Source: Pedobacter soli (GTDB lineage: Bacteria > Bacteroidota > Bacteroidia > Sphingobacteriales > Sphingobacteriaceae). From it: a DNA stretch of 64,000 nucleotides. Location of the stretch: positions 62,001 through 126,000 of the forward strand of contig NZ_FMZH01000011.1 of the NCBI RefSeq assembly GCF_900101435.1. The letters run 5' to 3'. The position numbers were made by a program, and so were the translations under genes. Positions 18,574 through 26,499 of this stretch are shown here, piece after piece (position 1 is the first letter of the stretch; the number at the start of each line of letters is the position of its first letter). A model generated the notes under the pieces. It made no database searches. It saw nothing but the letters and a program-made list of their open reading frames with translations, and was not told where the DNA came from.

Positions 18574-18691
18574 GGTAATTACAATATGGATTTTGATTTA
18601 AAAAAGAGTTGAAAAAAGGGTTGCTCTCAGCATTAAAGCTGTATTTGCGGGCTGCAAAAAAAGATGAATATATCCCTTCCATTTCGGGGTA

Positions 18692-18699
18692 CAAAGATA
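18692..18699 (-). promoter_or_regulatory. -7 box of carA
   Basis: The plus strand reads CAAAGATA, which is TATCTTTG on the minus strand, a perfect TAnnTTTG match. The carA ATG is about 118 bases downstream, leaving room for leader regulation. Confidence 0.5.
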
Positions 18700-18868
18700 G
18701 GATTTTAGATTTATAATTTAAAGAGAAAAGTGAAATAACATTAGAGCGGAAAGCAAAAAGACTAAAGCAGAAAGCAATGAAACAGGATTTAAGCAAAAAA
18801 TGATTTTAGCTTGAGATTGCTTTGGTCTTTTAGCTTTGGTCTTTTCGGCTTAATTAAATAAAAAACAA

Positions 18869-18876
18869 TACTTTTG
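18869..18876 (+). promoter_or_regulatory. -7 box of panB
   Basis: TACTTTTG matches TAnnTTTG and ends 19 bases before the panB ATG. The nearest upstream TTTG (18835-18838) is farther away than the usual -33 spacing. Confidence 0.5.
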
Positions 18877-18895
18877 GCAACACAAAACAAATCCC

Positions 18896-19711
18896 ATGTC
18901 GGTACATAAAGAAATTAAACGGATCACCACACATACGCTACAGGAAATGAAGCAACGTGGTGAAAAAATATCTATGCTAACGGCCTACGATTATTCTATG
19001 GCAACCATTCTGGATGACGCAGGTTTGGACGTTTTACTGGTTGGCGATTCGGCCTCGAATGTAATGGCTGGACACGAAACTACTTTGCCCATTACTTTAG
19101 ATCAGATGATTTACCACGCGGCTTCGGTTATCCGGGCAGTTAAACGTGCTTTTGTTGTTGTCGATTTACCATTTGGTTCTTACCAGGGCAATTCGAAAGA
19201 GGCACTGAACTCAGCCATCAGGATTATGAAAGAATCGGGTGCGCATGGGGTTAAGTTAGAAGGAGGCGAGGAAATTATAGAATCGGTGCAGCGTATTATT
19301 ACTGCCGGAATACCGGTTATGGGGCACCTGGGTTTAACGCCGCAATCTATTTATAAATTTGGTACCTATACCGTACGCGCAAAAGAAGAGGCTGAAGCCA
19401 ATAAACTGAAAACCGATGTCCTAGCCTTGCAAGCTGCAGGGTGTTTTGGTATTGTTCTAGAAAAAATTCCGGCGGCCTTGGGTAAAGAAGTTACCGAAAG
19501 CCTAAATATTCCAACCATTGGTATTGGTGCCGGCCCGCATTGCGATGGCCAGGTGCTTGTAGTAAACGATATGATTGGGCTTACCAAAGGTTTTAAACCC
19601 CGTTTCTTACGCCAGTATATTAATTTGTACGATGAAATTTTGGGAGCTGCACAATCGTATATCCGCGATGTGAAAGCAAACGATTTTCCAAACGAAAAAG
19701 AACAATATTAA
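18896..19711 (+). CDS. panB: 3-methyl-2-oxobutanoate hydroxymethyltransferase
   Basis: PanB transfers a hydroxymethyl group from 5,10-methylene-THF to ketoisovalerate, giving ketopantoate for pantothenate and CoA synthesis. The 271-residue length is standard. Visible signatures are ISMLTAYDYSMATILDDAG, LLVGDSASNVMAGHETT, the VKLEGGEE catalytic/metal region, GHLGLTPQS, and PTIGIGAGPHCDGQVLV. The start follows a good -7 box. No other pan gene is adjacent; the following gene, 98 bases on, is a pseudouridine synthase. Confidence 0.97.
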   Translation: MSVHKEIKRITTHTLQEMKQRGEKISMLTAYDYSMATILDDAGLDVLLVGDSASNVMAGHETTLPITLDQMIYHAASVIRAVKRAFVVVDLPFGSYQGNSKEALNSAIRIMKESGAHGVKLEGGEEIIESVQRIITAGIPVMGHLGLTPQSIYKFGTYTVRAKEEAEANKLKTDVLALQAAGCFGIVLEKIPAALGKEVTESLNIPTIGIGAGPHCDGQVLVVNDMIGLTKGFKPRFLRQYINLYDEILGAAQSYIRDVKANDFPNEKEQY

Positions 19712-19713
19712 CC

Positions 19714-19749
19714 TTAACCTCATAAAGGAGCTTTATGAGATGAGGTTAA
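19714..19749. terminator. Two overlapping hairpins after panB
   Basis: Two alternative stems share the same left arm. CTCATAAAG/CTTTATGAG gives a 9-bp stem with a 3-base loop. TTAACCTCAT/ATGAGGTTAA gives a 10-bp outer stem. They begin two bases after the panB stop. A short AT-rich tract (AATATTTT) follows rather than a clean T-run, so terminator activity is likely but not certain. Confidence 0.5.
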
Positions 19750-19809
19750 TATTTTAAATAATAAACAATTTTTAAATAATTTGAGTCCCCTCTAGGGGCG
19801 GAGGGTTAA

Positions 19810-20496
19810 ATGCCAATTACCGATAACGACATACTTTTTGAAGATAACCACCTGATTGCCATAAACAAAAGGGCAGGAGATATTGTGCAGGTTGATGAAA
19901 CCGGCGATGAGCCGCTGGACGAGCAGGTAAAAAAGTACATCGCTAAAAAGTACAACAAACCCAATGGTGCTTTTTTAGGGGTGGTACACCGTTTAGACCG
20001 GCCGGTTAGTGGAGTGATCCTTTTTGCTAAAACCAGCAAGGCCCTGGAGCGGATGAATGCTGTTTTCAAAAACAGGGAAGTAAAGAAAACCTACTGGGCA
20101 GTGGTTAAAAACAAACCAGAAAAAGAATCGGCTACACTGGTTCACTGGTTGGTTAAAAATCCGCAAAAAAATGTGGTTTCTTATTACAATACCGAAGTTA
20201 CGGGCAGCCAGCGGGCAGAACTTTCTTATAAAGTAAAAGCTAAGGTTGGTGATTACTATTTACTGGAAGTTGATCCTTTAACAGGACGGTCGCACCAGAT
20301 TAGAGTACAGCTTTCATCAATGGGTTGCCCCATTATGGGCGATAACAAATATGGTTACCCGCGCGGAAGCAGAAAAGGAAGTATTTGTTTACATGCACGC
20401 CGCCTGCAGTTTATTCATCCGGTTAAAAAAGAACCCGTAAATATTTTTGCCAAATTACCTGTTGATGGTTTCTGGGAAAGATTCGAAAATCTTTAA
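19810..20496 (+). CDS. RluA family pseudouridine synthase
   Basis: This enzyme isomerises a uridine in rRNA or tRNA to pseudouridine. It is 228 residues long, without the N-terminal S4 domain of RluC/RluD, so it resembles the short RluA/TruC-like group. The catalytic aspartate D63 is in HRLDRPVSGVILFAKT. Also visible are the KTYWAVV strand and the DPLTGRSHQIRVQLSSMGCPIMGD region. The exact target cannot be inferred. It follows panB by 98 bases; that gap contains the hairpins and a CCCCTCTAGGGG palindrome near 19784. Confidence 0.92.
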   Translation: MPITDNDILFEDNHLIAINKRAGDIVQVDETGDEPLDEQVKKYIAKKYNKPNGAFLGVVHRLDRPVSGVILFAKTSKALERMNAVFKNREVKKTYWAVVKNKPEKESATLVHWLVKNPQKNVVSYYNTEVTGSQRAELSYKVKAKVGDYYLLEVDPLTGRSHQIRVQLSSMGCPIMGDNKYGYPRGSRKGSICLHARRLQFIHPVKKEPVNIFAKLPVDGFWERFENL

Positions 20497-20581
20497 TTTT
20501 ATTTTGCTTTTTTCTGGTTTTGAAAGGATTAAGATTTTTTGGCACAATCTTTAATCATTATCCGATAAAAACCAAAGAACA

Positions 20582-21007
20582 ATGAAAAATACCATCTGCG
20601 CTGTTACTGCAATAGCTTTATTTGCTGTAACACTTGTTTCGTGCGAAAATACCCGGAAAACGGAGACGACTAAAGATTCGAGTATCGTTTCTGCTAATGG
20701 AGACACGACTACAAAGGTTACTACAAAAACAACCGAAATTGTCAAAACCGATGCCCCGTCTTTTTCGAGTGAAGAAGTGAACAAAAGTTTAGCCGAATAT
20801 GCTAAACTAAAGGATGATTACATGGCGGCATTAAAAACAAAAAACGCTGCCGAAATTAAGGCTGTTAGTGAGAAATATACTGCGTGGGCCAACCAGGCAA
20901 CAACGTGGGCTAGTAAGCTCAAGCCTGATGAAATACAAAAGTATTCAGACTATGTGCTAAAGCTAAGTGAAGAATGGTCGAAAGCAGCAAAAGAAGCAAT
21001 CAAGTAA
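20582..21007 (+). CDS. Hypothetical lipoprotein, helical C-terminal half
   Basis: This is a 141-residue predicted lipoprotein of unknown function. The signal peptide MKNTICAVTAIALFAVTLVS ends at a lipobox with C21. A Thr/Lys-rich spacer follows (about 22-58), then a helical segment of roughly 80 residues with heptad-like charged pattern (EEVNKSLAEYAKLKDDYMAA, LKPDEIQKYSDYVLKLSEEW). Trp residues are regularly placed. No enzymatic motif is visible. It stands alone, with its stop just before the nested hairpin repeat at 21026. Confidence 0.7.
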   Translation: MKNTICAVTAIALFAVTLVSCENTRKTETTKDSSIVSANGDTTTKVTTKTTEIVKTDAPSFSSEEVNKSLAEYAKLKDDYMAALKTKNAAEIKAVSEKYTAWANQATTWASKLKPDEIQKYSDYVLKLSEEWSKAAKEAIK

Positions 21008-21025
21008 TTAAATTACTCAAAAAAT

Positions 21026-21123
21026 CGTCATTGCTAGAAGGAACGACGAAGCAATCTTTCATGCCGGTAATTCTTGCTATAAAGATTGCTTCGTCGGCAG
21101 AAAAAGCCTTCTCGCAATGACGA
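21026..21123. repeat. Nested inverted repeat of the dispersed 'CGTCATTGC...GAAGCAATC' type
   Basis: Inner arms GACGAAGCAATCTTT (21045-21059) and AAAGATTGCTTCGTC (21081-21095) are perfectly complementary over 15 bases. Outer arms CGTCATTGC (21026) and GCAATGACG (21114-21122) add 9 more. The element sits between two convergent lipoprotein genes and could stop transcription from both sides. A degraded half copy is at about 60893-60936. Confidence 0.85.
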
Positions 21124-21130
21124 CATTCTT

Positions 21131-21598
21131 TTATTTGCAATCTATTTTGCTGAATACTATTGAATTGTCGAATTTCAGTTTACTAATGTCTTTAAATTTG
21201 ATATTTCCTTTAATTTCCTCCACATCCCCAAAACCCTCAATAAACTGATCACCTTGTTTGAGTAAGGCAATTTCCCGCACCGAGATTTTACCTTCTGAGT
21301 GGAAAGTGTAATCGGCAATTAATGTATCGCCTTTTACATGTCCGCTAAAAGTGCCCGAATTTTTGTCCTTTTCGTAAAGATTGTAACCTAAACTTCCGCT
21401 AACCTCATTTCCTGCTGTTTTTACAGTTAAGGTAGCTGTATCGCGATTTTTAATGTATTGATAACAGGTTACGGCATTCTCAGGAGTTGAAGCATTGCTT
21501 ACAATTGCTGAATCTATTTTGGCCTGTGTCTTTTTGGCTGTACCACCCTGGCACGATGCAAACAGGGCTATAGCTAATATTACAAAGATGTTTTTCAT
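21131..21598 (-). CDS. Hypothetical lipoprotein
   Basis: This is a 155-residue predicted lipoprotein. The signal peptide MKNIFVILAIALFAS leads to lipobox C16 (LFASC). The mature part is mostly beta (NEVSGSLGYNLYEKDKNSGT, FSGHVKGDTLIADYTFHSEG), which resembles small lipocalin-like or beta-sandwich lipoproteins common in Bacteroidota. I cannot assign a function. It ends with a cysteine (SKIDCK) that could pair with C45. It converges on the other lipoprotein gene across the nested hairpin. Confidence 0.7.
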   Translation of the reverse strand: MKNIFVILAIALFASCQGGTAKKTQAKIDSAIVSNASTPENAVTCYQYIKNRDTATLTVKTAGNEVSGSLGYNLYEKDKNSGTFSGHVKGDTLIADYTFHSEGKISVREIALLKQGDQFIEGFGDVEEIKGNIKFKDISKLKFDNSIVFSKIDCK

Positions 21599-21700
21599 TT
21601 TTTTTACGGTTTGATTTTTATATTAAGCAAAGGCTTTGCCAAAATATATCACAAACGGTAGGTAAATTAATCAGCGCTGTTTTTCAGGTTAGATATGCCT

Positions 21701-23023
21701 TTATCCGATTGCGTCCCTTTTAAAAAGAAGAGAGATACGGGTACCTTTGTGCTCTTCTGATTGGATATCTATATCAATTTTATGGAATTTTGCTATACTC
21801 TGAACAATGGCAAGTCCTAAACCAAATCCATTTTCTTCGCTGTTTCCTCTTTTAAAACGGTCGAAAGCATCTTCAACCAAAGCCGGGCTCATGCCTTGTC
21901 CGGTATCGCCTATAGTAAGGATATATTGCCCCTGTTCTGTTTTATCTGAAATATCAATTGAACCGCCGGTTACATTATATTTTATAGCGTTGTTAATAAT
22001 GTTTACCAAAAGCGTATGTATCAGTGCTTTATTTCCCGTAAAATGAAAATCTTTTAACAGGTTAACCTTGAAAATAATTTTTTTATCGATAATCCGGTCT
22101 TCCAGATCTTCATAAATATCTTCAATTTCTTGTTTTAAGCTAATCTCTTCTGTTTTCAGGTATTGATTGTTCTCTACCTTCGAAATTAAAAGCAGGCTAT
22201 TGATGATTACTCGTAAGCGATTCAGGGTTTTTAAAGAAGCATATATTTTATTTTCGTGCTCAACCGGAATACCGGGCGTGCTGAGCATATTTTCGAAACG
22301 CGTACTTAAAATAGAGATAGGGGTGAGCAACTCGTGCGAAACATTGGCTATAAACTGTTTTTCTAGGGCGAAAAGGGTGTTTATTTTGCGCATTAAGGAG
22401 TTGATACTGTTATCAAGAATCTTAAAATCGTCGGTATTAGTAGGGATATTCTGGTAATTGAAATGGGTTGGGTCATCTACCCGGTTAATTTTCTTATCGA
22501 TAATGAGATAAAAGGGTTTTAGCAGAAAGTTGGAAAAAGTATAATCGGCTACCAGGGTAACCAGTAAAGCAGCCACCAATACCACCAGCATGTAAAAACG
22601 GATGGAGTTTTTAATCGACTGGAGCGCTGTCATGGTTTCCCCAATTTCGAGGTTATACCAATTGGTATGGTAAGAAAATTTATAGTTTAAAATCCGGTAA
22701 ACCTCAATATCTCCTTCAATTTCCCTTTTTTCGGTAAAAACCTTAGCACTGGAGTCGGTTTGATTATCTGGAATATCGGTTAAAACAATAAATTCTTCCT
22801 TTAATATGTTGTAATCTGTAAATGATTGTTCCTTGTTTAACAGGCTGTCAATTTCATTATCCGTAAGATTTCTGATGATTTTGTTCTTCTTTTTAATTAG
22901 CCGGTTATCGAACTGGTTGTAGGCAAGTTTATCCAGCGAAAATATAATGATAGCCCCCAAAACCAGGATAATGGCAATTTTGGTGATCGCATTATATAAA
23001 GAAAACTTAACCTGTAACTTCAT
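21701..23023 (-). CDS. Sensor histidine kinase
   Basis: This is a 440-residue membrane kinase. It has TM1 (about 11-30), a periplasmic sensor loop of about 110 residues with no recognised fold, TM2 (about 141-160), and a HAMP-like linker. The dimerisation domain carries phosphoacceptor H230 in FIANVSHELLTPIS. The ATPase domain has N box LLVNIINNAIKYN, G1 DTGQGMS and G2 GFGLGLAIV. It acts on the OmpR-type response regulator encoded 93 bases upstream on the same strand. The signal is unknown. No transport genes nearby hint at the regulon. Confidence 0.93.
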   Translation of the reverse strand: MKLQVKFSLYNAITKIAIILVLGAIIIFSLDKLAYNQFDNRLIKKKNKIIRNLTDNEIDSLLNKEQSFTDYNILKEEFIVLTDIPDNQTDSSAKVFTEKREIEGDIEVYRILNYKFSYHTNWYNLEIGETMTALQSIKNSIRFYMLVVLVAALLVTLVADYTFSNFLLKPFYLIIDKKINRVDDPTHFNYQNIPTNTDDFKILDNSINSLMRKINTLFALEKQFIANVSHELLTPISILSTRFENMLSTPGIPVEHENKIYASLKTLNRLRVIINSLLLISKVENNQYLKTEEISLKQEIEDIYEDLEDRIIDKKIIFKVNLLKDFHFTGNKALIHTLLVNIINNAIKYNVTGGSIDISDKTEQGQYILTIGDTGQGMSPALVEDAFDRFKRGNSEENGFGLGLAIVQSIAKFHKIDIDIQSEEHKGTRISLLFKRDAIG

Positions 23024-23116
23024 TTTTATTTAAGATGTTTGAGGTAGAATGGCATTAGGTTAATTGTTTGAATTGGTTAACTGAAAATTGCCCATTGTAA
23101 ACTGAAAACCTATTGG

Positions 23117-23794
23117 TTAGCAATTAATCCGGTAGCCAATACTTCTTACCGTTTCGAACCAATCAATCGGTGTGATATTGGCCAGTTTTTTTCTCAAATT
23201 TTTAACGTGCACATCAACAAAGTTCGAATCGGAGTTTACCTCCAAAATATCGCCCCAAACATGCTCCGTTAAGCTCATTCTCGATACTACACGATTTTTA
23301 TTCAATACCAGGTAGTTAAATATCTCGAATTCTTTTTTCGTTAAGTTTAGTCGTTCCTCGCCAAAAGAAACCGTTCTGTTTTGAATGTTTAATAAAAAGT
23401 TGTGGATGTTGATTTCATTTTTCTCAAGCTTGTGCTTGCGGCGGGTAATGGCGTGCATGCGTGCCAAAAGCTCATTTAACGAAAATGGTTTGGGTAAATA
23501 ATCATCAGCACCTTCATCCAGGCCTTTAATTCGGTCGTCTACAGCGCTGCGGGCGGTTAAAATAATAACGGCATCATCACGGTCTTTAATGGCTTTAAGT
23601 TGTTTTAATACTTCAAATCCATCACCATCGGGCAAGCCCAGGTCCAATAAAATGAAATCGTAATTGTTTACAAAGATTTTTTCTTCGGCCGATGATTTTT
23701 TCCAGGCATGCTCCACAATAAAGCCTTCCTTGCTTAAAAATTCGTCCATTTCGAGCGCAAGGCTCTTTTCATCTTCAACTATGAGTACGTTCAT
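23117..23794 (-). CDS. OmpR/PhoB family response regulator
   Basis: This is a 225-residue response regulator. The receiver domain has acidic pocket VEDE, phosphoacceptor D51 in FILLDLGLPDG, the conserved T in ILTAR and K in DDYLPKPF. The C-terminal winged helix (about 128-225) has NLTKKEFEIFNYLVLNKNR, then VDVHVKNLRKKL as recognition helix and the RSIGYRIN wing. The cognate kinase gene follows after 93 bases. The gap between them holds degenerate short-word repeats. Confidence 0.95.
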   Translation of the reverse strand: MNVLIVEDEKSLALEMDEFLSKEGFIVEHAWKKSSAEEKIFVNNYDFILLDLGLPDGDGFEVLKQLKAIKDRDDAVIILTARSAVDDRIKGLDEGADDYLPKPFSLNELLARMHAITRRKHKLEKNEINIHNFLLNIQNRTVSFGEERLNLTKKEFEIFNYLVLNKNRVVSRMSLTEHVWGDILEVNSDSNFVDVHVKNLRKKLANITPIDWFETVRSIGYRINC

Positions 23795-23846
23795 TTTATA
23801 TCGCTAAATTGTTTTATTATTCAATTGTTTGTAAACTGAAAATTGA

Positions 23847-25043
23847 TCACTGTGAACTGAAAACTGAATTTACATTTTTAAGAATGATTGTGCAAGCTTC
23901 TTCAATTTCTTCTTTGGTGATAATTAAAGGCGGAGCAATGCGCATGGAATTGCTGCAATGTAGGAACCAATCAGATAAAATACCATCAAGGATACAGGCG
24001 TCGATAATTTTTTTGTTGATTTCGAAATTTTCGAATTCAACCGCCAGCATTAGTCCTTTTCCTCTAATTTCGTTAATCGCCGGATGTTGAAGCAGCTGTT
24101 TAAACAATTGTCCTTTTTCTTCTACTTCAGCTACAATGCCATTATCAACGAGGGTGCGTAATGTGGCCAATCCTGCAGCACAGCAAACCGGATGGCCACC
24201 AAAAGTAGTCATGTGACCTAAAATCGGGCTGTGCGAGAGTACCGACATAATTTCCAGCGAACTGATAAAGGCTCCGATAGGCATACCCCCACCAATACCT
24301 TTTGCCAAAAGCAATACATCGGGCACTATATTATAATGCTCAAATGCAAACATTTTGCCACTTCGGCCAAAGCCCGATTGTATTTCATCGAAGATAAGTA
24401 ATGTTCCGGTTTCCTGGCATTTGGCTTTTAAAGCCTGCATATAGCTGAGATCTGCCACGCGTATGCCTGCCTCGCCCTGTATAGGTTCGATAAAAACTGC
24501 AGCTATATCAGTTGTTATTTTATCAAGATCAGCAACATTATTATGCTCCATAAAGCTTACGTTGGGTAGAAAGGGACCGTATCCTGATGAATAAAAATCG
24601 CTTTCCATTAAGCTTTCGGCTCCCTGAGTACTGCCATGGTATGCATTTTTACAGGCAATAAAACCTTTCCGGCCAGTATAACGTTTGGCCAGTTTCATAG
24701 CGCCTTCTACAGCTTCGGTACCTGAATTTAAAAAATAGGTGCAATTTAAGCTTGTAGGTAAAATATCGGCCAATGCCTTAGCGAAATTTACCTGGGGGCT
24801 TTGCACGTATTCACCGTAAACCATTAAGTGCATGTAGGTTTCTACCTGCTCCTTTATGGCCTTAACCACGTTTGGATGGCAATGGCCAACATTACTTACA
24901 CCGATGCCTGCAATCAGGTCGATGTGTTTCTTATCTTGTGCATCGTAAATGTAAATTCCCTGTGCCCTTACAAATTCGAGCATTAAAGGTTCCGGAGAGG
25001 TTTGCGCATTGTGTTGTAAAAACAACTGACGTTGGGTAAGCAT
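23847..25043 (-). CDS. Class III PLP-dependent aminotransferase
   Basis: This is a 398-residue aminotransferase of the acetylornithine/ornithine/4-aminobutyrate group. Visible are GIGVSNVGHCHPNVVKAI, NSGTEAVEGAMKLAKRYTG, the Y-H-G substrate/PLP stretch NAYHGST, IFDEIQSGFGRSG, and PLP lysine K248 in LLLAKGIGGGMPIGAF. The substrate cannot be fixed from the sequence. No arginine-biosynthesis genes are adjacent, so argD should not be assumed. The gene is 17 bases downstream of the LytTR gene but also has its own near-leaderless -7 box. Confidence 0.9.
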   Translation of the reverse strand: MLTQRQLFLQHNAQTSPEPLMLEFVRAQGIYIYDAQDKKHIDLIAGIGVSNVGHCHPNVVKAIKEQVETYMHLMVYGEYVQSPQVNFAKALADILPTSLNCTYFLNSGTEAVEGAMKLAKRYTGRKGFIACKNAYHGSTQGAESLMESDFYSSGYGPFLPNVSFMEHNNVADLDKITTDIAAVFIEPIQGEAGIRVADLSYMQALKAKCQETGTLLIFDEIQSGFGRSGKMFAFEHYNIVPDVLLLAKGIGGGMPIGAFISSLEIMSVLSHSPILGHMTTFGGHPVCCAAGLATLRTLVDNGIVAEVEEKGQLFKQLLQHPAINEIRGKGLMLAVEFENFEINKKIIDACILDGILSDWFLHCSNSMRIAPPLIITKEEIEEACTIILKNVNSVFSSQ

Positions 25044-25047
25044 ACCG

Positions 25048-25055
25048 CAAAAGTA
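25048..25055 (-). promoter_or_regulatory. -7 box immediately before the aminotransferase start
   Basis: The plus strand reads CAAAAGTA, which is TACTTTTG on the minus strand. It ends four bases before the start codon, so the transcript would begin at or next to the ATG. Confidence 0.45.
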
Positions 25056-25060
25056 AGCAT

Positions 25061-25783
25061 TTACAGAAAATTCTGGTCTTTCCTGGATAGCTTGTGATAA
25101 AAACTGAGATACTTCCTCCCAATATTAAGTTTGGTATCGTTGTTTAAAATAACATACGACCTTTCGAGCGTTTTAATTTGATTTTCAGCGATAATAAATG
25201 ACCTGTGGATTTGCGAAAAACCTTTTTCGGGAGGTAATAAAGTTAAAGCTTCTGCAAAACTTGAATTGGAGAAAATAATCTCTTGCTCTAAATGAACTTT
25301 GATTTCGTGCTGCTGGGCTTCAACAGCATAAATCTTATCCAGTTTAATTTTGATAAACCTATTTCTTTGCTCTGAACTTTTTAAAAGGACAAAATCTTCA
25401 GTTTTATTCGTTTGTGAAGGGGTAGGTAATGAGAATATTTTCTTAATTGTCTGATCAAATTTTAGTTGTGAAAATGGTTTCAATAAAAATGCATCGGCTT
25501 CCAGTTCATACGAATCAATAGCATAATTGGCGTGAGCAGTAGTAAAAACAAGTTTTCTTGTTTTATGTTTGATCAGTTTGGCGAGATCAATGCCGTTTAT
25601 GCCCGGCATTTCGATATCGAGAAAAATTACATCAACCGTCTTTGTTATATGCTCAATTTCTTTGCCTGCAGTTTCTGCAATGCTGTAGGATTTCAGGAGT
25701 TTTAATTGTGAATGTGCCGCAACATAATCGGTAATAATTTCTAAGGCTGATGGTTCATCATCGATAATAAGACAGGTATACAT
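25061..25783 (-). CDS. LytTR family response regulator (orphan)
   Basis: This is a 240-residue regulator. The N-terminal receiver has DDE, phosphoacceptor D56 in IFLDIEMPGI, the T in VFTTAH and K in LLKPFSQ. The C-terminal LytTR DNA-binding domain starts near residue 145 (FVLLKSSEQRNRFIKIKLDK, IYAVEAQQHEIKVHL) and includes FSQIHRSFIIAENQIK. A LytS-type histidine kinase would normally be the partner, but none is adjacent. A pair of 21-bp direct repeats starts 115 bases upstream, in the gap shared with the divergent secreted-protein gene, and fits a LytTR operator. Confidence 0.92.
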   Translation of the reverse strand: MYTCLIIDDEPSALEIITDYVAAHSQLKLLKSYSIAETAGKEIEHITKTVDVIFLDIEMPGINGIDLAKLIKHKTRKLVFTTAHANYAIDSYELEADAFLLKPFSQLKFDQTIKKIFSLPTPSQTNKTEDFVLLKSSEQRNRFIKIKLDKIYAVEAQQHEIKVHLEQEIIFSNSSFAEALTLLPPEKGFSQIHRSFIIAENQIKTLERSYVILNNDTKLNIGRKYLSFYHKLSRKDQNFL

Positions 25784-25897
25784 ATTCCCTAAATATTTAA
25801 GACAACAATTAATTAATTCAGGGATGTTAACAACTAAGTTAATCGTTCGATTTCAAATTACCAAATGGAGAAAATCTTCAAAAAACCTTAGACGGTC

Positions 25898-25939
25898 GTT
25901 CATGTCTACTGGATGGTTGTTCGTGTCGATTAGGTGGTA
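25898..25939. promoter_or_regulatory. Two 21-bp direct repeats, candidate LytTR binding site
   Basis: Unit 1 (25898-25918) begins GTTCATGTCTACTGG and unit 2 (25919-25939) begins GTTCGTGTCGATTAGG. They match at 15 of 21 positions and abut exactly. LytTR proteins are known to bind two direct repeats about 21 bases apart, on one face of the helix. The site lies between a LytTR gene and a divergent gene for a small secreted protein. Confidence 0.6.
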
Positions 25940-26026
25940 ATCGGTGCAGAAAATTTTATTTTAGATTTTTATCAATGAGGTTTGAGGTATAATTAATCAA
26001 ATAAATTAACCTTAAAACTTAAAAAA

Positions 26027-26260
26027 ATGAAGAAATTATTATTTGTTGGAATGATGTGTCTGATGAACTTAACTACGTTTGCTGAAAAAAACTCTTCAAA
26101 CTTAAAGGAATGTACAGTGCATTATACCGTTGTAAATGAAGATGGCGGGGTAATCTGGGGACCAGCTGATGTGACAGCTGACACATGTGAACATGCATTA
26201 GGACTTGCGAGGACGTTTTACCATATCGCTACTGGTGATAGCTCAGTTTTTCCGCAGTAA
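26027..26260 (+). CDS. Small secreted protein with two cysteines, unknown function
   Basis: This is a 77-residue protein with a signal peptide (MKKLLFVGMMCLMNLTTFA) giving a mature product of about 58 residues. The mature part holds exactly two cysteines (C29, C54), which could form a disulphide, and a conserved-looking TADTCEHALGLARTFYHI helix. No leader GG motif is visible, so there is no sign of a RiPP precursor. It lies 88 bases downstream of the 21-bp repeat pair, is divergent from the LytTR gene, and precedes a GLPGLI/receptor pair. Regulation by the LytTR protein is an inference from position. Confidence 0.65.
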   Translation: MKKLLFVGMMCLMNLTTFAEKNSSNLKECTVHYTVVNEDGGVIWGPADVTADTCEHALGLARTFYHIATGDSSVFPQ

Positions 26261-26338
26261 ATGAAGATGCCAGGAACTAATTGGGTGTCAGCTAACATAC
26301 CTGAAAATATAACAGTAGATGTGAAGTATTTTTATTTC

Positions 26339-26368
26339 AAAGCCACATGTAATGGCTCTGTTTTTTTA
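26339..26368 (+). terminator. Weak terminator-like hairpin after the small secreted protein
   Basis: A 5-bp stem AGCCA/TGGCT with a 7-base loop is followed by CTG and then seven T. It is weak but placed between the secreted-protein gene and the GLPGLI gene. Confidence 0.4.
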
Positions 26369-26499
26369 TTGTGAAATTAAGTCTAAAGTAATTAGTTCGT
26401 TTATGTTTCAATTTACTATGAAGGTTTACCATAGACTAGAATATAGTTGATTGTGATGTAGCGAATTAAATTTGGCTATCAAATCTTAAATGATGTATT

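Larger units (their letters stand above)
18574..18895. other. Divergent intergenic region carA / panB
   Basis: About 320 bases separate the divergent carA and panB genes. It holds a -7 box for each gene and a stretch of degenerate repeats using the words AAAGACTAAAGC and GCTTTGGTC (about 18720-18850). A 38-codon leader frame for carA is discussed under findings. Confidence 0.6.

Noticed and set aside
26261..26374. 37-codon frame directly after the small secreted protein (starts MKMPGTNWVSANI)
   Set aside because: It overlaps the weak terminator-like hairpin, has no signal peptide or known motif and could be chance. Conservation would be needed.
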